Below, in pieces: positions 17,110 through 26,145 of a stretch of 64,000 bases of DNA. Where the stretch lies: positions 186,001 through 250,000 of the forward strand of contig QZLF01000003.1 of assembly GCA_016771945.1 (NCBI GenBank), written 5' to 3'. This DNA comes from Candidatus Leucobacter sulfamidivorax. Its GTDB lineage: Bacteria > Actinomycetota > Actinomycetes > Actinomycetales > Microbacteriaceae. The position numbers and the translations under genes were made by a program. How positions within the stretch are numbered: position 1 is the stretch's first letter; every line of letters starts with the position of its first letter. The notes under the pieces are model-generated. The model saw only the letters and a program-made list of their open reading frames with translations. It was not told where the DNA came from and made no database searches.

Positions 17110-17889
17110 ATGCCCGCGCTCCCCCGCCTCATCGCCTTCGACCTCGACGACACCCTGGCACCCTCGAAGTCCCCGGTCGAGCCGCGCATGCTCGACGTCT
17201 TCGCGAGGCTGCTGGCGCGCACCACCGTCGCCGTGATCTCGGGCGGGAACTTCGAGCAGTTCGAGGCCCAGCTCGTGAACCGACTCGAGGCGTTCGAGCA
17301 CACCGGCGGGGTCGACGAGGAGTCTCTCGAGCGCCTGCACCTGCTGCCGACCTGCGGCACCCGCTACGAGCGCCGCGAGGGCGGGCGGTGGCGCACCGTG
17401 TATCGAGAGAACCTCTCCGCCGAGGAGCGCGATGCGGCGCTGACCGCCCTGCGCGAGGAGGCCGAGCGGCTGGGACTCTGGGAGAGCGAGACGTGGGGCG
17501 AGATCCTCGAGGACCGCGGATCCCAGGTCACCTTCTCCGCCCTGGGCCAGCGGGCCCCGGTCGATGCCAAGCAGGCCTGGGACCCCGACGGCGCGAAGAA
17601 GAACGCGCTGCGGGCCGCCGTCGCCGCCCGGCTGCCGGGCCTCGAGGTGCGCAGCGGTGGATCCACCTCCGTCGACATCACCCGCACCGGCATCGACAAG
17701 GCCTACGGCATGCGCAAGCTCGCCGAGCACACGGGCGTCCCGCTCGACGAGATGCTCTTCGTCGGCGACCGCCTCGACCCCGACGGCAACGACTACCCCG
17801 TGAAGGCGCTCGGCGTGCCGTGCCATGCGGTCGAGGGCTGGGAGGACACCGCGGACCTCCTCGAGCGGCTGCTCGCCGAAGCCCGCTAA
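17110..17889 (+). CDS. HAD-IIB family hydrolase
   Basis: A 259-residue phosphatase-type protein of the haloacid dehalogenase superfamily. Motif I FDLDDT places the nucleophilic Asp at 11 and the general acid at 13. The motif II region is VAVISGG, a conserved Lys lies in the segment DITRTGIDKAYG, and motif IV is VGDRLDPDGND (about residue 218). This order with a mid-protein cap fits subclass IIB, which includes sugar phosphatases and phosphomannomutase-like enzymes. The substrate is unknown. Its last four bases overlap the end of the convergent mqo gene. It is the first chromosomal gene after the element. Confidence 0.85.
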   Translation: MPALPRLIAFDLDDTLAPSKSPVEPRMLDVFARLLARTTVAVISGGNFEQFEAQLVNRLEAFEHTGGVDEESLERLHLLPTCGTRYERREGGRWRTVYRENLSAEERDAALTALREEAERLGLWESETWGEILEDRGSQVTFSALGQRAPVDAKQAWDPDGAKKNALRAAVAARLPGLEVRSGGSTSVDITRTGIDKAYGMRKLAEHTGVPLDEMLFVGDRLDPDGNDYPVKALGVPCHAVEGWEDTADLLERLLAEAR

Positions 17890-19376
17890 GCGACCTTGAC
17901 TGCGTCGAGATCGAGAATCTCGGAGGTCTCGGCGAGCGATGCCGCGGCCGCGGCGGCGTCCTGGTTGAGGCCCGTGCCGAAGGCGGGGATCCGGCGCAGC
18001 ACCTCGGCCCGCCACTTGCCCTCGAACTGCTCCGGGAAGCAGCGCTGCATGACGTCGAGCATCGCGTCGACGGCCGTCGAGGCACCGGGCGAGGCGCCGA
18101 GCAGGCCGGCGATGGTGCCCTCGCCGCCGGTGATGACCTCGGTGCCGAACTGGAGGATGCCGCCCTTCTGCGGATCCTTCTTCATCACCTGCACCCGCTG
18201 GCCGGCGGTGATCATCTCCCAGTCCGCGCTGCGGGCCGAGGGCATGTACTCGCGCAGGGTCTCCATCTGCTTGTCGCGGCTGGCCATCAGCTCGCCGACG
18301 AGGTACTTCTCGAGCGAGAACTCGGTGAGGCCGACCTTCAGCATCGGGCCGAGGTTGTGCGGGCGCACCGAGCCCGGCAGATCCCACCACGAGCTGTGCT
18401 TCAGGAAGTTCGGGCTGAAGCCCGCATAGGGCCCGAAGAGCAGGCTGGTCTTGCCGTCGACGACGCGGGTGTCGAGGTGCGGCACCGACATCGGGGGCGC
18501 GCCCACGGCGGCCTTGCCGTAGACCTTCGCATGATGGTCGCGCACCACCTCGGGCTTGTCGCAGCGCAGGAACTTGCCGCTGATGGGGAAGCCGCCGAAG
18601 CCGCGGATCTCGGGGATTCCCGAAGACTGCAGCAGCCCGAGCGCCCCGCCGCCGGCGCCGACGAAGACGAAGCGGGCGTTGATCGTGGCCGTGGTGCGGC
18701 GCGAACGGTCGAGCACGCGCACGTCCCAGGTGCCGTCCTCGCGGCGGTGGAGCTTCTTCGCCTCGTGGTTCAGGTGCAGTCCGGCGCCATCGGCGACCAG
18801 GTGGTCGAAGAGGCGACGGGTGACCTCTCCGAAGTCGACGTCGGTGCCGCTCACCGAACGCGTCGCGGCGAAGACCTCGTCGCGGGATCGGCGCTCGACC
18901 AGCAGCGGCGCCCACTCGGCGATCTGCATGGCGTCGTCGCTGAACTCCATGTCGGAGAAGAGCGGCTCGCCCTTCAGCAGCTCGAAGCGGCGGCGCAGGT
19001 AGTCGACGTTCGCCTCGCCGCGCACGAAGGTCATATGCGGCACGGTGTTGATGAATCCCGAGGGCTCGCCCAACGTGCCGTCCTGCACCATCGAGGACCA
19101 CCACTGGCGCGACAGCTGGAACTGCTCGTTGATGTCGATGGCCTTGGCGCTCGACAGGCTGCCGTCCGGCCCCTCGGGCATGTAGTTGAGCTCGCACAGC
19201 GCCGCGTGCCCGGTGCCCGCGTTGTTCCACGCGTTGCTCGACTCGGTGGCGACCTCGTCGCGGGACTCCAGAATGTGGATCGACCACTCGGGCTCTACCT
19301 GATGGATCAGGGTGCCGAGGGTGGCGCTCATCACGCCGCCGCCGATGAGGACCACATCTACGGTGTTGTTGCTCAC
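17886..19376 (-). CDS. mqo: Malate:quinone oxidoreductase
   Basis: A 496-residue FAD enzyme that oxidises malate to oxaloacetate and passes electrons to the quinone pool at the membrane, replacing or assisting malate dehydrogenase in the TCA cycle. The N-terminus DVVLIGGGVMSATLG holds the dinucleotide-binding motif. SSNAWNNAGTGHAALCELN and the C-terminal ASPGAST region are characteristic of Mqo. Length matches the family. It is 11 bases downstream of radA on the same strand. No quirks seen. Confidence 0.95.
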   Translation of the reverse strand: MSNNTVDVVLIGGGVMSATLGTLIHQVEPEWSIHILESRDEVATESSNAWNNAGTGHAALCELNYMPEGPDGSLSSAKAIDINEQFQLSRQWWSSMVQDGTLGEPSGFINTVPHMTFVRGEANVDYLRRRFELLKGEPLFSDMEFSDDAMQIAEWAPLLVERRSRDEVFAATRSVSGTDVDFGEVTRRLFDHLVADGAGLHLNHEAKKLHRREDGTWDVRVLDRSRRTTATINARFVFVGAGGGALGLLQSSGIPEIRGFGGFPISGKFLRCDKPEVVRDHHAKVYGKAAVGAPPMSVPHLDTRVVDGKTSLLFGPYAGFSPNFLKHSSWWDLPGSVRPHNLGPMLKVGLTEFSLEKYLVGELMASRDKQMETLREYMPSARSADWEMITAGQRVQVMKKDPQKGGILQFGTEVITGGEGTIAGLLGASPGASTAVDAMLDVMQRCFPEQFEGKWRAEVLRRIPAFGTGLNQDAAAAAASLAETSEILDLDAVKVA

Positions 19377-19387
19377 GGTCTCCTAGT

Positions 19388-20713
19388 CTACCCCTCCATC
19401 GCGACCTCCCTCGCCCGCCGCAGGGTGCCCGCCTCGGAGTCGATCAGCACCCGGTATCCGAGCCTGCGCGCCTCGGAGGCGCGCTGCGCGCCGCCGACGA
19501 CCGGACGGATCTCGCCGGCCAGGCTGAGCTCGCCCACGGCGGCGAGCTCGTGCGGCAGCGGACGATCCGCCACGGCCGAGAGCACCGCGAGCGCGATGGC
19601 GAGATCGGCCGCGGGCTCCACGAGTCGCACGCCGCCCACGGTCGACACGTAGACGTCCTTGTCGTGCAGCCGCGCCCCGGCCCGGCGCTCCAGCACGGCG
19701 AGGATCATGGCCACCCGCGACGAGTCGACCCCGCTCGTGACCCGCCGGGGGTTCGGCGTCGCGCTCGCGGCGACGAGCGCCTGCACCTCGACGGGGAGCG
19801 CCCGCCGGCCCTCCATCGCGATCGTGGCGCAGGTGCCGCTCACGGGCTCGCCGCCGCGACTGAGGAAGAGCCCCGAGGGGTCGGGCACCTCTGCGATGCC
19901 GGTGCCGGTCATCTCGAAGCAGCCGATCTCGTCGGTGGGTCCGAAGCGGTTCTTCAGCGTGCGCAGGAAGCGCAGCGCGGTCTGCCGGTCGCCCTCGAAG
20001 TGGCAGACGACGTCGACCAGGTGCTCGAGCAGCCGCGGGCCCGCGACCGATCCGTCCTTTGTGACGTGGCCGACGAGCACGACCGGCACCCCCCGCTGCT
20101 TGGCCTCGCGGATCAGCGCGCTCGCGACCTCCCTCACCTGCGCGGGCCCGCCCGCACCGCCCTCGACCTGGTCGCTCGCGAGCGTCTGCACCGAGTCGAC
20201 GATCACGAGCTGCGGACGCACCGCCTCGATGTGCCCGAGCACCGTCCCGAGGTCATTCTCGCTCGCGAGGAAGAGCGTGTCGTGCAGCGCACCCGTGCGC
20301 TCGGCCCGCATGCGGATCTGCCCGGTCGACTCCTCGCCGCTCGCGTAGAGCACGCGGCCGCCGGCCGCCGCGACGCGGGCCGCGACGTCGAGCAGCAGCG
20401 TCGACTTGCCGACGCCCGGCTCGCCCGAGAAGAGGATGGCCGCCCCCGGCACCACTCCCCCGCCGAGCACCCGGTCGAGCTCGCCGATGCCCGTGGCGCG
20501 GTGGGCGACGGCGTCGGCCGAGAGCTCGGTGATCGGCCGGGCCTCGCGCCCGGCCTGCGGGGGTGTCGCCCGCACCGTCCTGCCGAGCGTCGCGCCGGGC
20601 GCCTGGGCCTCGACCACGGTGCCCCACTGCTGGCACTCGCCGCAGCGCCCGACCCATTTGGCCGTGCGCCAGCCGCACTCGGTGCAGGTGTACCCGCCGC
20701 TCTTCGTCGCCAT
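19388..20713 (-). CDS. radA: DNA repair protein RadA
   Basis: A 441-residue RecA-like ATPase that promotes branch migration in recombination repair. An N-terminal four-Cys zinc finger (Cys10, 13, 24, 27) is followed by Walker A GEPGVGKS (97-104), the RadA signature KNRFG and a C-terminal Lon-protease-like domain (VGGVRLVEPAADLAIALAV). Length and order are standard. It is upstream of mqo in the same direction. Confidence 0.96.
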   Translation of the reverse strand: MATKSGGYTCTECGWRTAKWVGRCGECQQWGTVVEAQAPGATLGRTVRATPPQAGREARPITELSADAVAHRATGIGELDRVLGGGVVPGAAILFSGEPGVGKSTLLLDVAARVAAAGGRVLYASGEESTGQIRMRAERTGALHDTLFLASENDLGTVLGHIEAVRPQLVIVDSVQTLASDQVEGGAGGPAQVREVASALIREAKQRGVPVVLVGHVTKDGSVAGPRLLEHLVDVVCHFEGDRQTALRFLRTLKNRFGPTDEIGCFEMTGTGIAEVPDPSGLFLSRGGEPVSGTCATIAMEGRRALPVEVQALVAASATPNPRRVTSGVDSSRVAMILAVLERRAGARLHDKDVYVSTVGGVRLVEPAADLAIALAVLSAVADRPLPHELAAVGELSLAGEIRPVVGGAQRASEARRLGYRVLIDSEAGTLRRAREVAMEG

Positions 20714-20852
20714 GCTGCGACCCTATCGGCAGCCTGCGACATTCGCGGCGCCGGGCGATCCTGCTCTCCCCTCCCCTACCTCGCAGCCGTCTCGGGCTCT
20801 TGCGCTCGAGGGGCTGAGCACGAGAAGGAGAGGCAGGCGGGCAGGCAGGGGG

Positions 20853-22817
20853 CTACTTCTTGAAGAGGTTGCGCAGGATCTGGTTGACCACCGTGCGCGC
20901 GCCCGAGGTCACGACCGAGCCCACGCGATCCGCCGCCTTCTTCGTGGCGGCCGCCCGCTCGCGCTCCTTGCGCTCCTGCTCGCGCTCCTTCTTCTTCTCC
21001 GCGGCGAGCGCCTCGCGCTCGGCCTTCTTCGCCTCGGCGGCTGCGGCCTTCTCGGCCTCCTTCGCCGCGGCGACCTCCTCGGCCTCCCGCTGCGCCTCAG
21101 CCTCGGCCTCGGCCTTCGACTCGGCGGCCTCGGCCGCACGCTCCTCGAGCATCTCCGACGCCGAGTGCGGATCGCTCGCCGTGCCGTACTTCGCCTGCAG
21201 CGGAGACACCAGCACCGCGGCCTGCATGTTCACGGCCGGGGTGGGATCCATCGACCCCTGCGGGGCGCGCAGCCGTGTCCAGGCGACCGGCGAGGGAGCG
21301 CCCTTCTCGTTCATCACCGTGACGATCGCCTCGCCGGTGCCGAGGCTCTGCAGCACCTCGCCGAGGTCGTAGCCCGATTTGGGGTAGGTCGACACGGTCG
21401 CCTTGAGCGCCTTGGCGTCGTCGGGCGTGTGCGCCCGCAGCGCGTGCTGCACCCGCGAGCCGAGCTGCGCGAGCACGTCACCCGGCACGTCCTTCGGGGT
21501 CTGCGTCACGAAGAAGATGCCGACGCCCTTCGAGCGGATCAGCCGCACCGTCTGCGTGATCCGCTGCAGGAACGCCTTCGACGCGTCCGCGAAGAGCAGA
21601 TGCGCCTCGTCGAAGAAGAAGACGAGCTTCGGCTTGTCCTGGTCGCCGACCTCGGGCAGCGCCTCGAAGAGCTCGGAGAGCAGGAACATGAGGAAGGTCG
21701 AGAAGAGCGCCGGGCTGTCCTGCACGCCCGGCACCTCGAGCAGGCTCACGACGCCCGCGCCGTCGGGGGCGGTGCGCAGCACGTCGACCGGCGCGAACGA
21801 CGGCTCGCCGAAGAAGACGTCGGCGCCCTGATCCGCGAAGCCGACGACCGCGCGCTGGATCACCCCGGTCGTCTGCTTCGACAGCCCGCCGATCTGCTGG
21901 ATCTCGGCCCGCCCCTCGTCGCTCACGAGGAACGCGAGCAGCGACTGCAGGTCGGCGAGGTCGACGAGCGGCAGCCCCTGCTCCTCGGCGTAGTGGTAGA
22001 TGAGGCCGAGGCTCGACTCCTGGGTCTGGTTCAGGCCCAGCACCTTCGCGAGCATGATCGGGCCGAAGCGCTCGACGGTCGTGCGGATCGGCACGCCGAC
22101 GCCGCGCCCGCCGAGCGAGAAGTACTCGGTCTGCGCCGCGCGCGGCTGCCAGTCCTGGCCGATGCCCTGGGTGCGGGCCAGCAGCTTGTCGTTCGGGGCA
22201 CCCGGCGTCGCGATGCCCGACAGGTCGCCCTTGATGTCGGCGGCGAAGACGGGCACGCCCGCGGCTGCGACCTGCTCGGCGAGCACCTGCAGCGTCTTCG
22301 TCTTGCCCGTGCCCGTCGCGCCGGCGATGAGGCCGTGGCGGTTCAGCATGCCGAGCGGGATCGTGATGCGGACGTCCGGGCGCGCCTCGCCGTTGACGAG
22401 GGCGCCGAGCTCGAGCATCGTCGCACCGCTCTCGCCCGCCTTCGCGTAGCCCGCGCGGATCGCCTCGACCTGCTCCTCACCGAGCGGGCCGGCTGCGGGG
22501 GCCGGGGGCTCGGGAGCGGGAGCGGAGGACTCGGCCGCGACCGGCTCCGCCGAGGCGGGGGCAGGCTCGGACGCCGCCGCAGGCTCGGCCGCCGGAACCG
22601 GATCGGCGGTCGCAGCGGGTTCCGCCGAAGGAGCGGTGTCCTCCGCGGCAGCGGCATCCGCCGCCGCCTTCGCCGCGGCCTCCGCCTTCGCGATCGCCGC
22701 CTGCAGCTCCTCCTGCGCGAGCCGCGCGGCCTCGGCCGCCTCTGCGGCGGAGACGGCCCCGTCCCCGTCGAGGTCGCCGGGAACGGGCTCAGCGCCCGGG
22801 GTCGTCGCGTCGCTCAC
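20853..22817 (-). CDS. HerA-like ATPase (DUF853/YjgR family)
   Basis: A 654-residue protein with a disordered Ala/Glu/Pro-rich N-terminus of about 150 residues, then a HerA/FtsK-type ATPase: Walker A GATGTGKT (in HGLIAGATGTGKTKTLQVL), Walker B LVFFFDEAHLLF and GIFFVTQTPKDVP. A C-terminal coiled coil of Glu/Ala/Lys repeats follows. Members of this family are predicted DNA-handling hexameric ATPases of uncertain role. Two GTG starts compete (22823 and 22817). The second gives a better 7-base spacing to GGAG and is used here. It is a single-gene unit. Confidence 0.85.
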   Translation of the reverse strand: MSDATTPGAEPVPGDLDGDGAVSAAEAAEAARLAQEELQAAIAKAEAAAKAAADAAAAEDTAPSAEPAATADPVPAAEPAAASEPAPASAEPVAAESSAPAPEPPAPAAGPLGEEQVEAIRAGYAKAGESGATMLELGALVNGEARPDVRITIPLGMLNRHGLIAGATGTGKTKTLQVLAEQVAAAGVPVFAADIKGDLSGIATPGAPNDKLLARTQGIGQDWQPRAAQTEYFSLGGRGVGVPIRTTVERFGPIMLAKVLGLNQTQESSLGLIYHYAEEQGLPLVDLADLQSLLAFLVSDEGRAEIQQIGGLSKQTTGVIQRAVVGFADQGADVFFGEPSFAPVDVLRTAPDGAGVVSLLEVPGVQDSPALFSTFLMFLLSELFEALPEVGDQDKPKLVFFFDEAHLLFADASKAFLQRITQTVRLIRSKGVGIFFVTQTPKDVPGDVLAQLGSRVQHALRAHTPDDAKALKATVSTYPKSGYDLGEVLQSLGTGEAIVTVMNEKGAPSPVAWTRLRAPQGSMDPTPAVNMQAAVLVSPLQAKYGTASDPHSASEMLEERAAEAAESKAEAEAEAQREAEEVAAAKEAEKAAAAEAKKAEREALAAEKKKEREQERKERERAAATKKAADRVGSVVTSGARTVVNQILRNLFKK

Positions 22818-22984
22818 GTGCACACTCCGTTCCTCGCGGCGCGCGCAATCCGGCCGCTCACGATCATTCTAGGATCGACGCGCTCGGCCGGCCGAGATGC
22901 GCATCCGCGCTTGCGGGGCCGCGGCCCCGGAACATACGCTGCCACACATCGGATCCGAACGATGGACATGAAAGGCGGCACAGC

Positions 22985-23284
22985 ATGGCAACCCTGCTCG
23001 TATTCGAATTCCCGAGCGACGGCCCCTACGGGGAGGAGGCGGTCGAGGCCTACCGCGAGCTCGCCGAGCACATCTCGGGCGAGCACGGCCTCGTCTGGAA
23101 GGTCTGGACCGAGAACCCCGCCACCGCGGTCGCCGGCGGCGTCTACCTCTTCGACAACGCCGACGACGCGGCGCGCTACACCGCCTTCCACAGCGAGCGG
23201 CTGGCGGGCTTCGGCATCACCGGTATCGACGCGCGCAGCTACGACGTGAACGAGGGGCTCAGCGCCATGACCCGCGGCCTCTGA
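22985..23284 (+). CDS. YdhR-like putative monooxygenase
   Basis: A 99-residue small protein with the ferredoxin-like alpha/beta barrel pattern of YdhR-family proteins (LLVFEFPSDG, LVWKVWTENPATAVAGGVYLFDN, FGITGIDARSYDVNE). These dimers are annotated as putative monooxygenases without cofactors, though few activities are established. RBS AAAGGCGG precedes the ATG. It lies just before the catabolic region and may or may not belong to it. A bidirectional terminator follows at 23391. Confidence 0.75.
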   Translation: MATLLVFEFPSDGPYGEEAVEAYRELAEHISGEHGLVWKVWTENPATAVAGGVYLFDNADDAARYTAFHSERLAGFGITGIDARSYDVNEGLSAMTRGL

Positions 23285-23390
23285 CCCCCGCGCGTACGGC
23301 TCTTCGACGCGCAATGATGCGCGTATCGCTGTTCGACCGGGCGCCAGGCGGCGATACGTGCACTGTCGCGGGCGAGAGTACGGCAGCACG

Positions 23391-23432
23391 GCGAAGGCCC
23401 CGGATCCGCAGCACGGGATCCGGGGCCTTCGC
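23391..23432. terminator. Strong bidirectional terminator
   Basis: A perfect 17-bp stem (23391-23407 with 23416-23432), 8-base loop, between the rightward YdhR-like gene and the leftward cupin gene. Confidence 0.85.
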
Positions 23433-23446
23433 CACGAGCGCGACGA

Positions 23447-23896
23447 TCAGTCGACGTACTCGAGCTCGATGTCGGCCACGTCCTGATCCGTGAGGTTCAC
23501 CACGATGTTGTCGGGGTTGCGCGTGGTCAGCCAGATGAGCTCCTGGGAGCGGCTGACGTTGCCCTCGATGTGCGGCACGAAGGGCGGCACGTAGACGAAG
23601 TCGCCCTCGTTGAAGTACATGACCTCCTCGTAGCGCTCGCCGAAGCGGATGTAGCCGTGGCCCTGCAGCACGAAGCCGCCCGTCTCGGCCTCGCCGTGGT
23701 GGTGCGGATCGGAGTGCTCGCCGACACCGGTGTGCACCCGGCCGAACCAGAGGTCGACGACGTCGGTGTTCTCCTTGGCGACGCCCGAGTAGCGCAGCGC
23801 CTTCGTGGTCTGGCCGGGGGCCAAGGGCAGCTCGTCCTTGCGCTGCACGCTGATGCGCTTGAGGGGGCGGCCCAGGGGGTCAAGATTCTCGGTCAT
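23447..23896 (-). CDS. Cupin-domain protein
   Basis: A 149-residue single-cupin protein. The metal-binding motif 1 reads HSDPHHHGEAETGGFVLQG, and motif 2 is YVPPFVPHIEGN, so the three His and one Glu of a functional metal site appear present. It could be a small dioxygenase, isomerase or sensor of an aromatic intermediate. AAAGGA lies upstream of ATG 23896. It is downstream of an iclR gene on the same strand but separated by a 21-bp inverted repeat. Substrate unknown. Confidence 0.75.
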   Translation of the reverse strand: MTENLDPLGRPLKRISVQRKDELPLAPGQTTKALRYSGVAKENTDVVDLWFGRVHTGVGEHSDPHHHGEAETGGFVLQGHGYIRFGERYEEVMYFNEGDFVYVPPFVPHIEGNVSRSQELIWLTTRNPDNIVVNLTDQDVADIELEYVD

Positions 23897-24035
23897 GGGG
23901 TGAGTCCTTTCTCTCGCCTCTCGCGCCGCCCGGGAAGGTGCGGCGGCTGTGACCGAAATTACCCTCGAATGGAACGCTTGTCAGAAATTTCCGCATAGCG
24001 GGAGATTTGCGGATCGCCGCTCCGCGTCTCTCCCT

Positions 24036-24095
24036 AAACAGTTGGCACTTTGGTGCTCTATTTCGCGGAATAGCGCACCAAAGTGCCAACTGTTT
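24036..24095. repeat. Long perfect inverted repeat between IclR and cupin genes
   Basis: A 21-base arm beginning AAACAGTTGGCACTTTGGTG (24036-24056) is repeated exactly in inverted form at 24075-24095. The 18-base spacer itself pairs CTATT with AATAG. The whole forms a 60-nt hairpin. There is no T tract, so it could be a terminator for iclR, a transcript-processing element or a large operator. Confidence 0.8.
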
Positions 24096-24163
24096 GAGAG
24101 GCGGGTAGGAAGAAGCGGCAGGGAGGAGGGGCGAACGGGGATCCACGCACTCGGCGCACGAGT

Positions 24164-24934
24164 TCAGTACGCGAGCAGCGACTCGATCCGGCCGGCCGCC
24201 TCCCGCAGCGCCTCGAGCAGCGCCAGCTCGTGCGGGGCGGGATCCGCCCCCGGCGCGGGCGAGATCCGCGACAGGGGGGCTGCGATCGTGAGACTCGCGA
24301 TCACCTCTCCGCCCGGCCGCCGCACCGGCACGGCGAGGGCGTACATGTCGGCCTCGGACTCCCCGAGGTTGCGCGCGAAACCCCGGCGCCGCACCTCCTC
24401 GAGCTCGGCGAGGAGCGCCGTCCGCGTCGTGACGGAGCGCTCGGTCACGACCGCGAGATCCTCGCTCGGCAGCAGCTCGCGCAGCCGATCCGCGTCGAGC
24501 GCCGCGAGCAGCACCTTGCCGCCGGCGGCCGTGTGCGCGAGCGGCCCCTGCCCCACGCGGCTCGTCACCCGGATCATGCGGCGCGATTCGTAGGAGGCCG
24601 CGAAGAGGCACGTCGCTCCGCGCAGCACGGAGAGGTGCACAGTCTCCTGGGTGAGCTCTTGCAGCTGCTCCATGACGGCGGCGCTCACCGCGACGCAGTG
24701 CTCGAGCGCCGAGACCCCCGTCGAGAAGAGCATCGCGGATCCCAGCTCGTAGCGCTTGCCGTCCGGCTGCTGGCGCACGAAGCGCTGCTCGCGCAGGGTC
24801 GCGACGAGGCGGTGCGCGGTCGACGTGCCGACACCGATCTCGGCCGCGATCTCGGAGAGGCGCAGCGGCCCGCGCCGACGCAGCAGATGCAGGATCTCGA
24901 GCGCGTTGCCCACGGAGGTCAGGGTCGGTTGCAT
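24164..24934 (-). CDS. IclR family transcriptional regulator
   Basis: A 256-residue regulator with an N-terminal winged helix (LRLSEIAAEIGVGTSTAHRLVATL) and the C-terminal IclR effector domain (GPLAHTAAGGKVLLAAL, ALAVPVRRPGGEVIASLTI). Such proteins typically sense aromatic or keto acids and control adjacent catabolic genes. It lies between the cupin and the AraC gene, all on the minus strand, and may control the cupin or the larger cluster. Confidence 0.92.
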   Translation of the reverse strand: MQPTLTSVGNALEILHLLRRRGPLRLSEIAAEIGVGTSTAHRLVATLREQRFVRQQPDGKRYELGSAMLFSTGVSALEHCVAVSAAVMEQLQELTQETVHLSVLRGATCLFAASYESRRMIRVTSRVGQGPLAHTAAGGKVLLAALDADRLRELLPSEDLAVVTERSVTTRTALLAELEEVRRRGFARNLGESEADMYALAVPVRRPGGEVIASLTIAAPLSRISPAPGADPAPHELALLEALREAAGRIESLLAY

Positions 24935-24960
24935 GGTGCTTCAGAGTACCGCTGGGCGCC

Positions 24961-25977
24961 TCAGCCGCGCAGCGTGCGCGCCGGGGTCTCGCCGAAGCGC
25001 GCGCGGTACTCGGAGGCGAAGCGGCCGAGGTGCCCGAAGCCGCAGCGCTCGGCGATGGCGGTGACGGTGTCCCGCGTGGGGTCGGCGTTCACGAGCAGTT
25101 CGCGCGCCCGGCGCAGGCGCGCCTCGCGCAGCAGCGCCACGGGCGTGCTGCCGGTCGCGCGACGCACGTGCTCCTGCAGGGTGCGCAGCGGCACGCCGAG
25201 CTCGTTCGCGATGTCGAGCACGCCCGATCCGCCCTCGATGCCGGCCTCGACCGCGGCCTCGAAGCGCCGCACGAGCGCGTCGCCGCGGGCCCCGACCCCG
25301 GGCTCGGCCGGCTGCCAGGCGGCGAGCGCGCTGCTGGCCGAGTTCGGCACGGCCTGCAGCAGCCGTGCGACGAGCAGCTCGGCGGTGAGGCGGCGCGTGT
25401 AGGCGCCCTCGGGGCCGCCCGTCTCGAAGGCGTCGTGGTGCTTGATCAGCGCCCGCAGGAAGTCGTGCCCGGCCTGCGTGCCCATCTGCATGTGCAGGCC
25501 GAGGCTCAGCCGTTCCGCGTCGTCGACGCCGTAGAGCGCGCGTGCCGCCTCGCTCAGGCGATCGTGGCGCACGTAGACGATCAGCGTCGGGGTGCGGGCC
25601 CCCCAGTGCATCGTGAAGGCCCGGTCGAGGGGCGGCAGCGTGGCGACGTCCGGCGACGACTGGATGACCGCGTTGCCGACCTCCATCGTGGCGCGGCCCG
25701 AGAGCGGGAGCTGCACCAGGTGGAAGTCCTCGAGGCCCTGGGGCACGGCGATGCGGACCGCCTCTCCGTAGTCGAGCAGTTCGATGCCGACCCCCGTGTC
25801 GTGCGCCGAGCGCAGCCGCATGTCGACCTCGCGGCGCTCGAGCGGGCTCAGGCGGTGCTCGCAGAAGAGCTGGGAGATGGTCTCGTGCGCCTGGTCGACC
25901 CGGTTCGCCGACACGGTGCTTCGCGAGGGCAGGATCTCGTCCGCTCTCGGCAACCGTACCGGCGACCTCGGTGTCAT
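24961..25977 (-). CDS. AraC/XylS-type regulator of the StyA-like operon
   Basis: A 338-residue activator with an N-terminal AraC-binding-like sensor domain (LPLSGRATMEVGNAV, PPLDRAFTMHWG) and a C-terminal pair of helix-turn-helix units (VLDIANELGVPLRTLQEHVRRATG; TVTAIAERCGFGHLGRFASEYRARFG). ATG 25977 is chosen because GGGAGGA lies just upstream. The open frame runs further but is not protein-like. It diverges from the SDR/monooxygenase operon, the same arrangement as the AraC regulator beside iif-type indole oxidation genes. It probably activates that operon in response to its substrate. Confidence 0.88.
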   Translation of the reverse strand: MTPRSPVRLPRADEILPSRSTVSANRVDQAHETISQLFCEHRLSPLERREVDMRLRSAHDTGVGIELLDYGEAVRIAVPQGLEDFHLVQLPLSGRATMEVGNAVIQSSPDVATLPPLDRAFTMHWGARTPTLIVYVRHDRLSEAARALYGVDDAERLSLGLHMQMGTQAGHDFLRALIKHHDAFETGGPEGAYTRRLTAELLVARLLQAVPNSASSALAAWQPAEPGVGARGDALVRRFEAAVEAGIEGGSGVLDIANELGVPLRTLQEHVRRATGSTPVALLREARLRRARELLVNADPTRDTVTAIAERCGFGHLGRFASEYRARFGETPARTLRG

Positions 25978-26053
25978 GGCGTTCCTCCCGCACCCCCGGG
26001 GCTCATGCACCCCCGTCCTGCGCGAAACGGACGAAGGCGGCGTGAATCGGATA

Positions 26054-26075
26054 GCCGCGACTTCCCCGTCGCGGC
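26054..26075. repeat. Hairpin 1 in divergent promoter region
   Basis: An 8-bp perfect stem GCCGCGAC/GTCGCGGC around TTCCCC, between the AraC gene and the SDR gene. It may be an operator or a structure in the leader RNA. Confidence 0.45.
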
Positions 26076-26096
26076 TTGGCTGGAACCAGCATATTC

Positions 26097-26115
26097 GGTC
26101 CCTCTCGGAGGGACC
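26097..26115. repeat. Hairpin 2 in leader of SDR-monooxygenase operon
   Basis: An 8-bp perfect stem GGTCCCTC/GAGGGACC with a 3-base TCG loop, ending 30 bases before the SDR start. It is suited to be an operator or a leader stem-loop close to the ribosome site. Confidence 0.5.
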
Positions 26116-26145
26116 AGAGCGGTTCGACGAGGAACGGAGGACGAC

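Noticed and set aside
16909-19287. Very long open frame antisense to mqo and the HAD gene
   Set aside because: It is Arg/Gly/Pro-rich, spans the tRNA and two well-recognised genes, and is a shadow frame of high-GC coding DNA.
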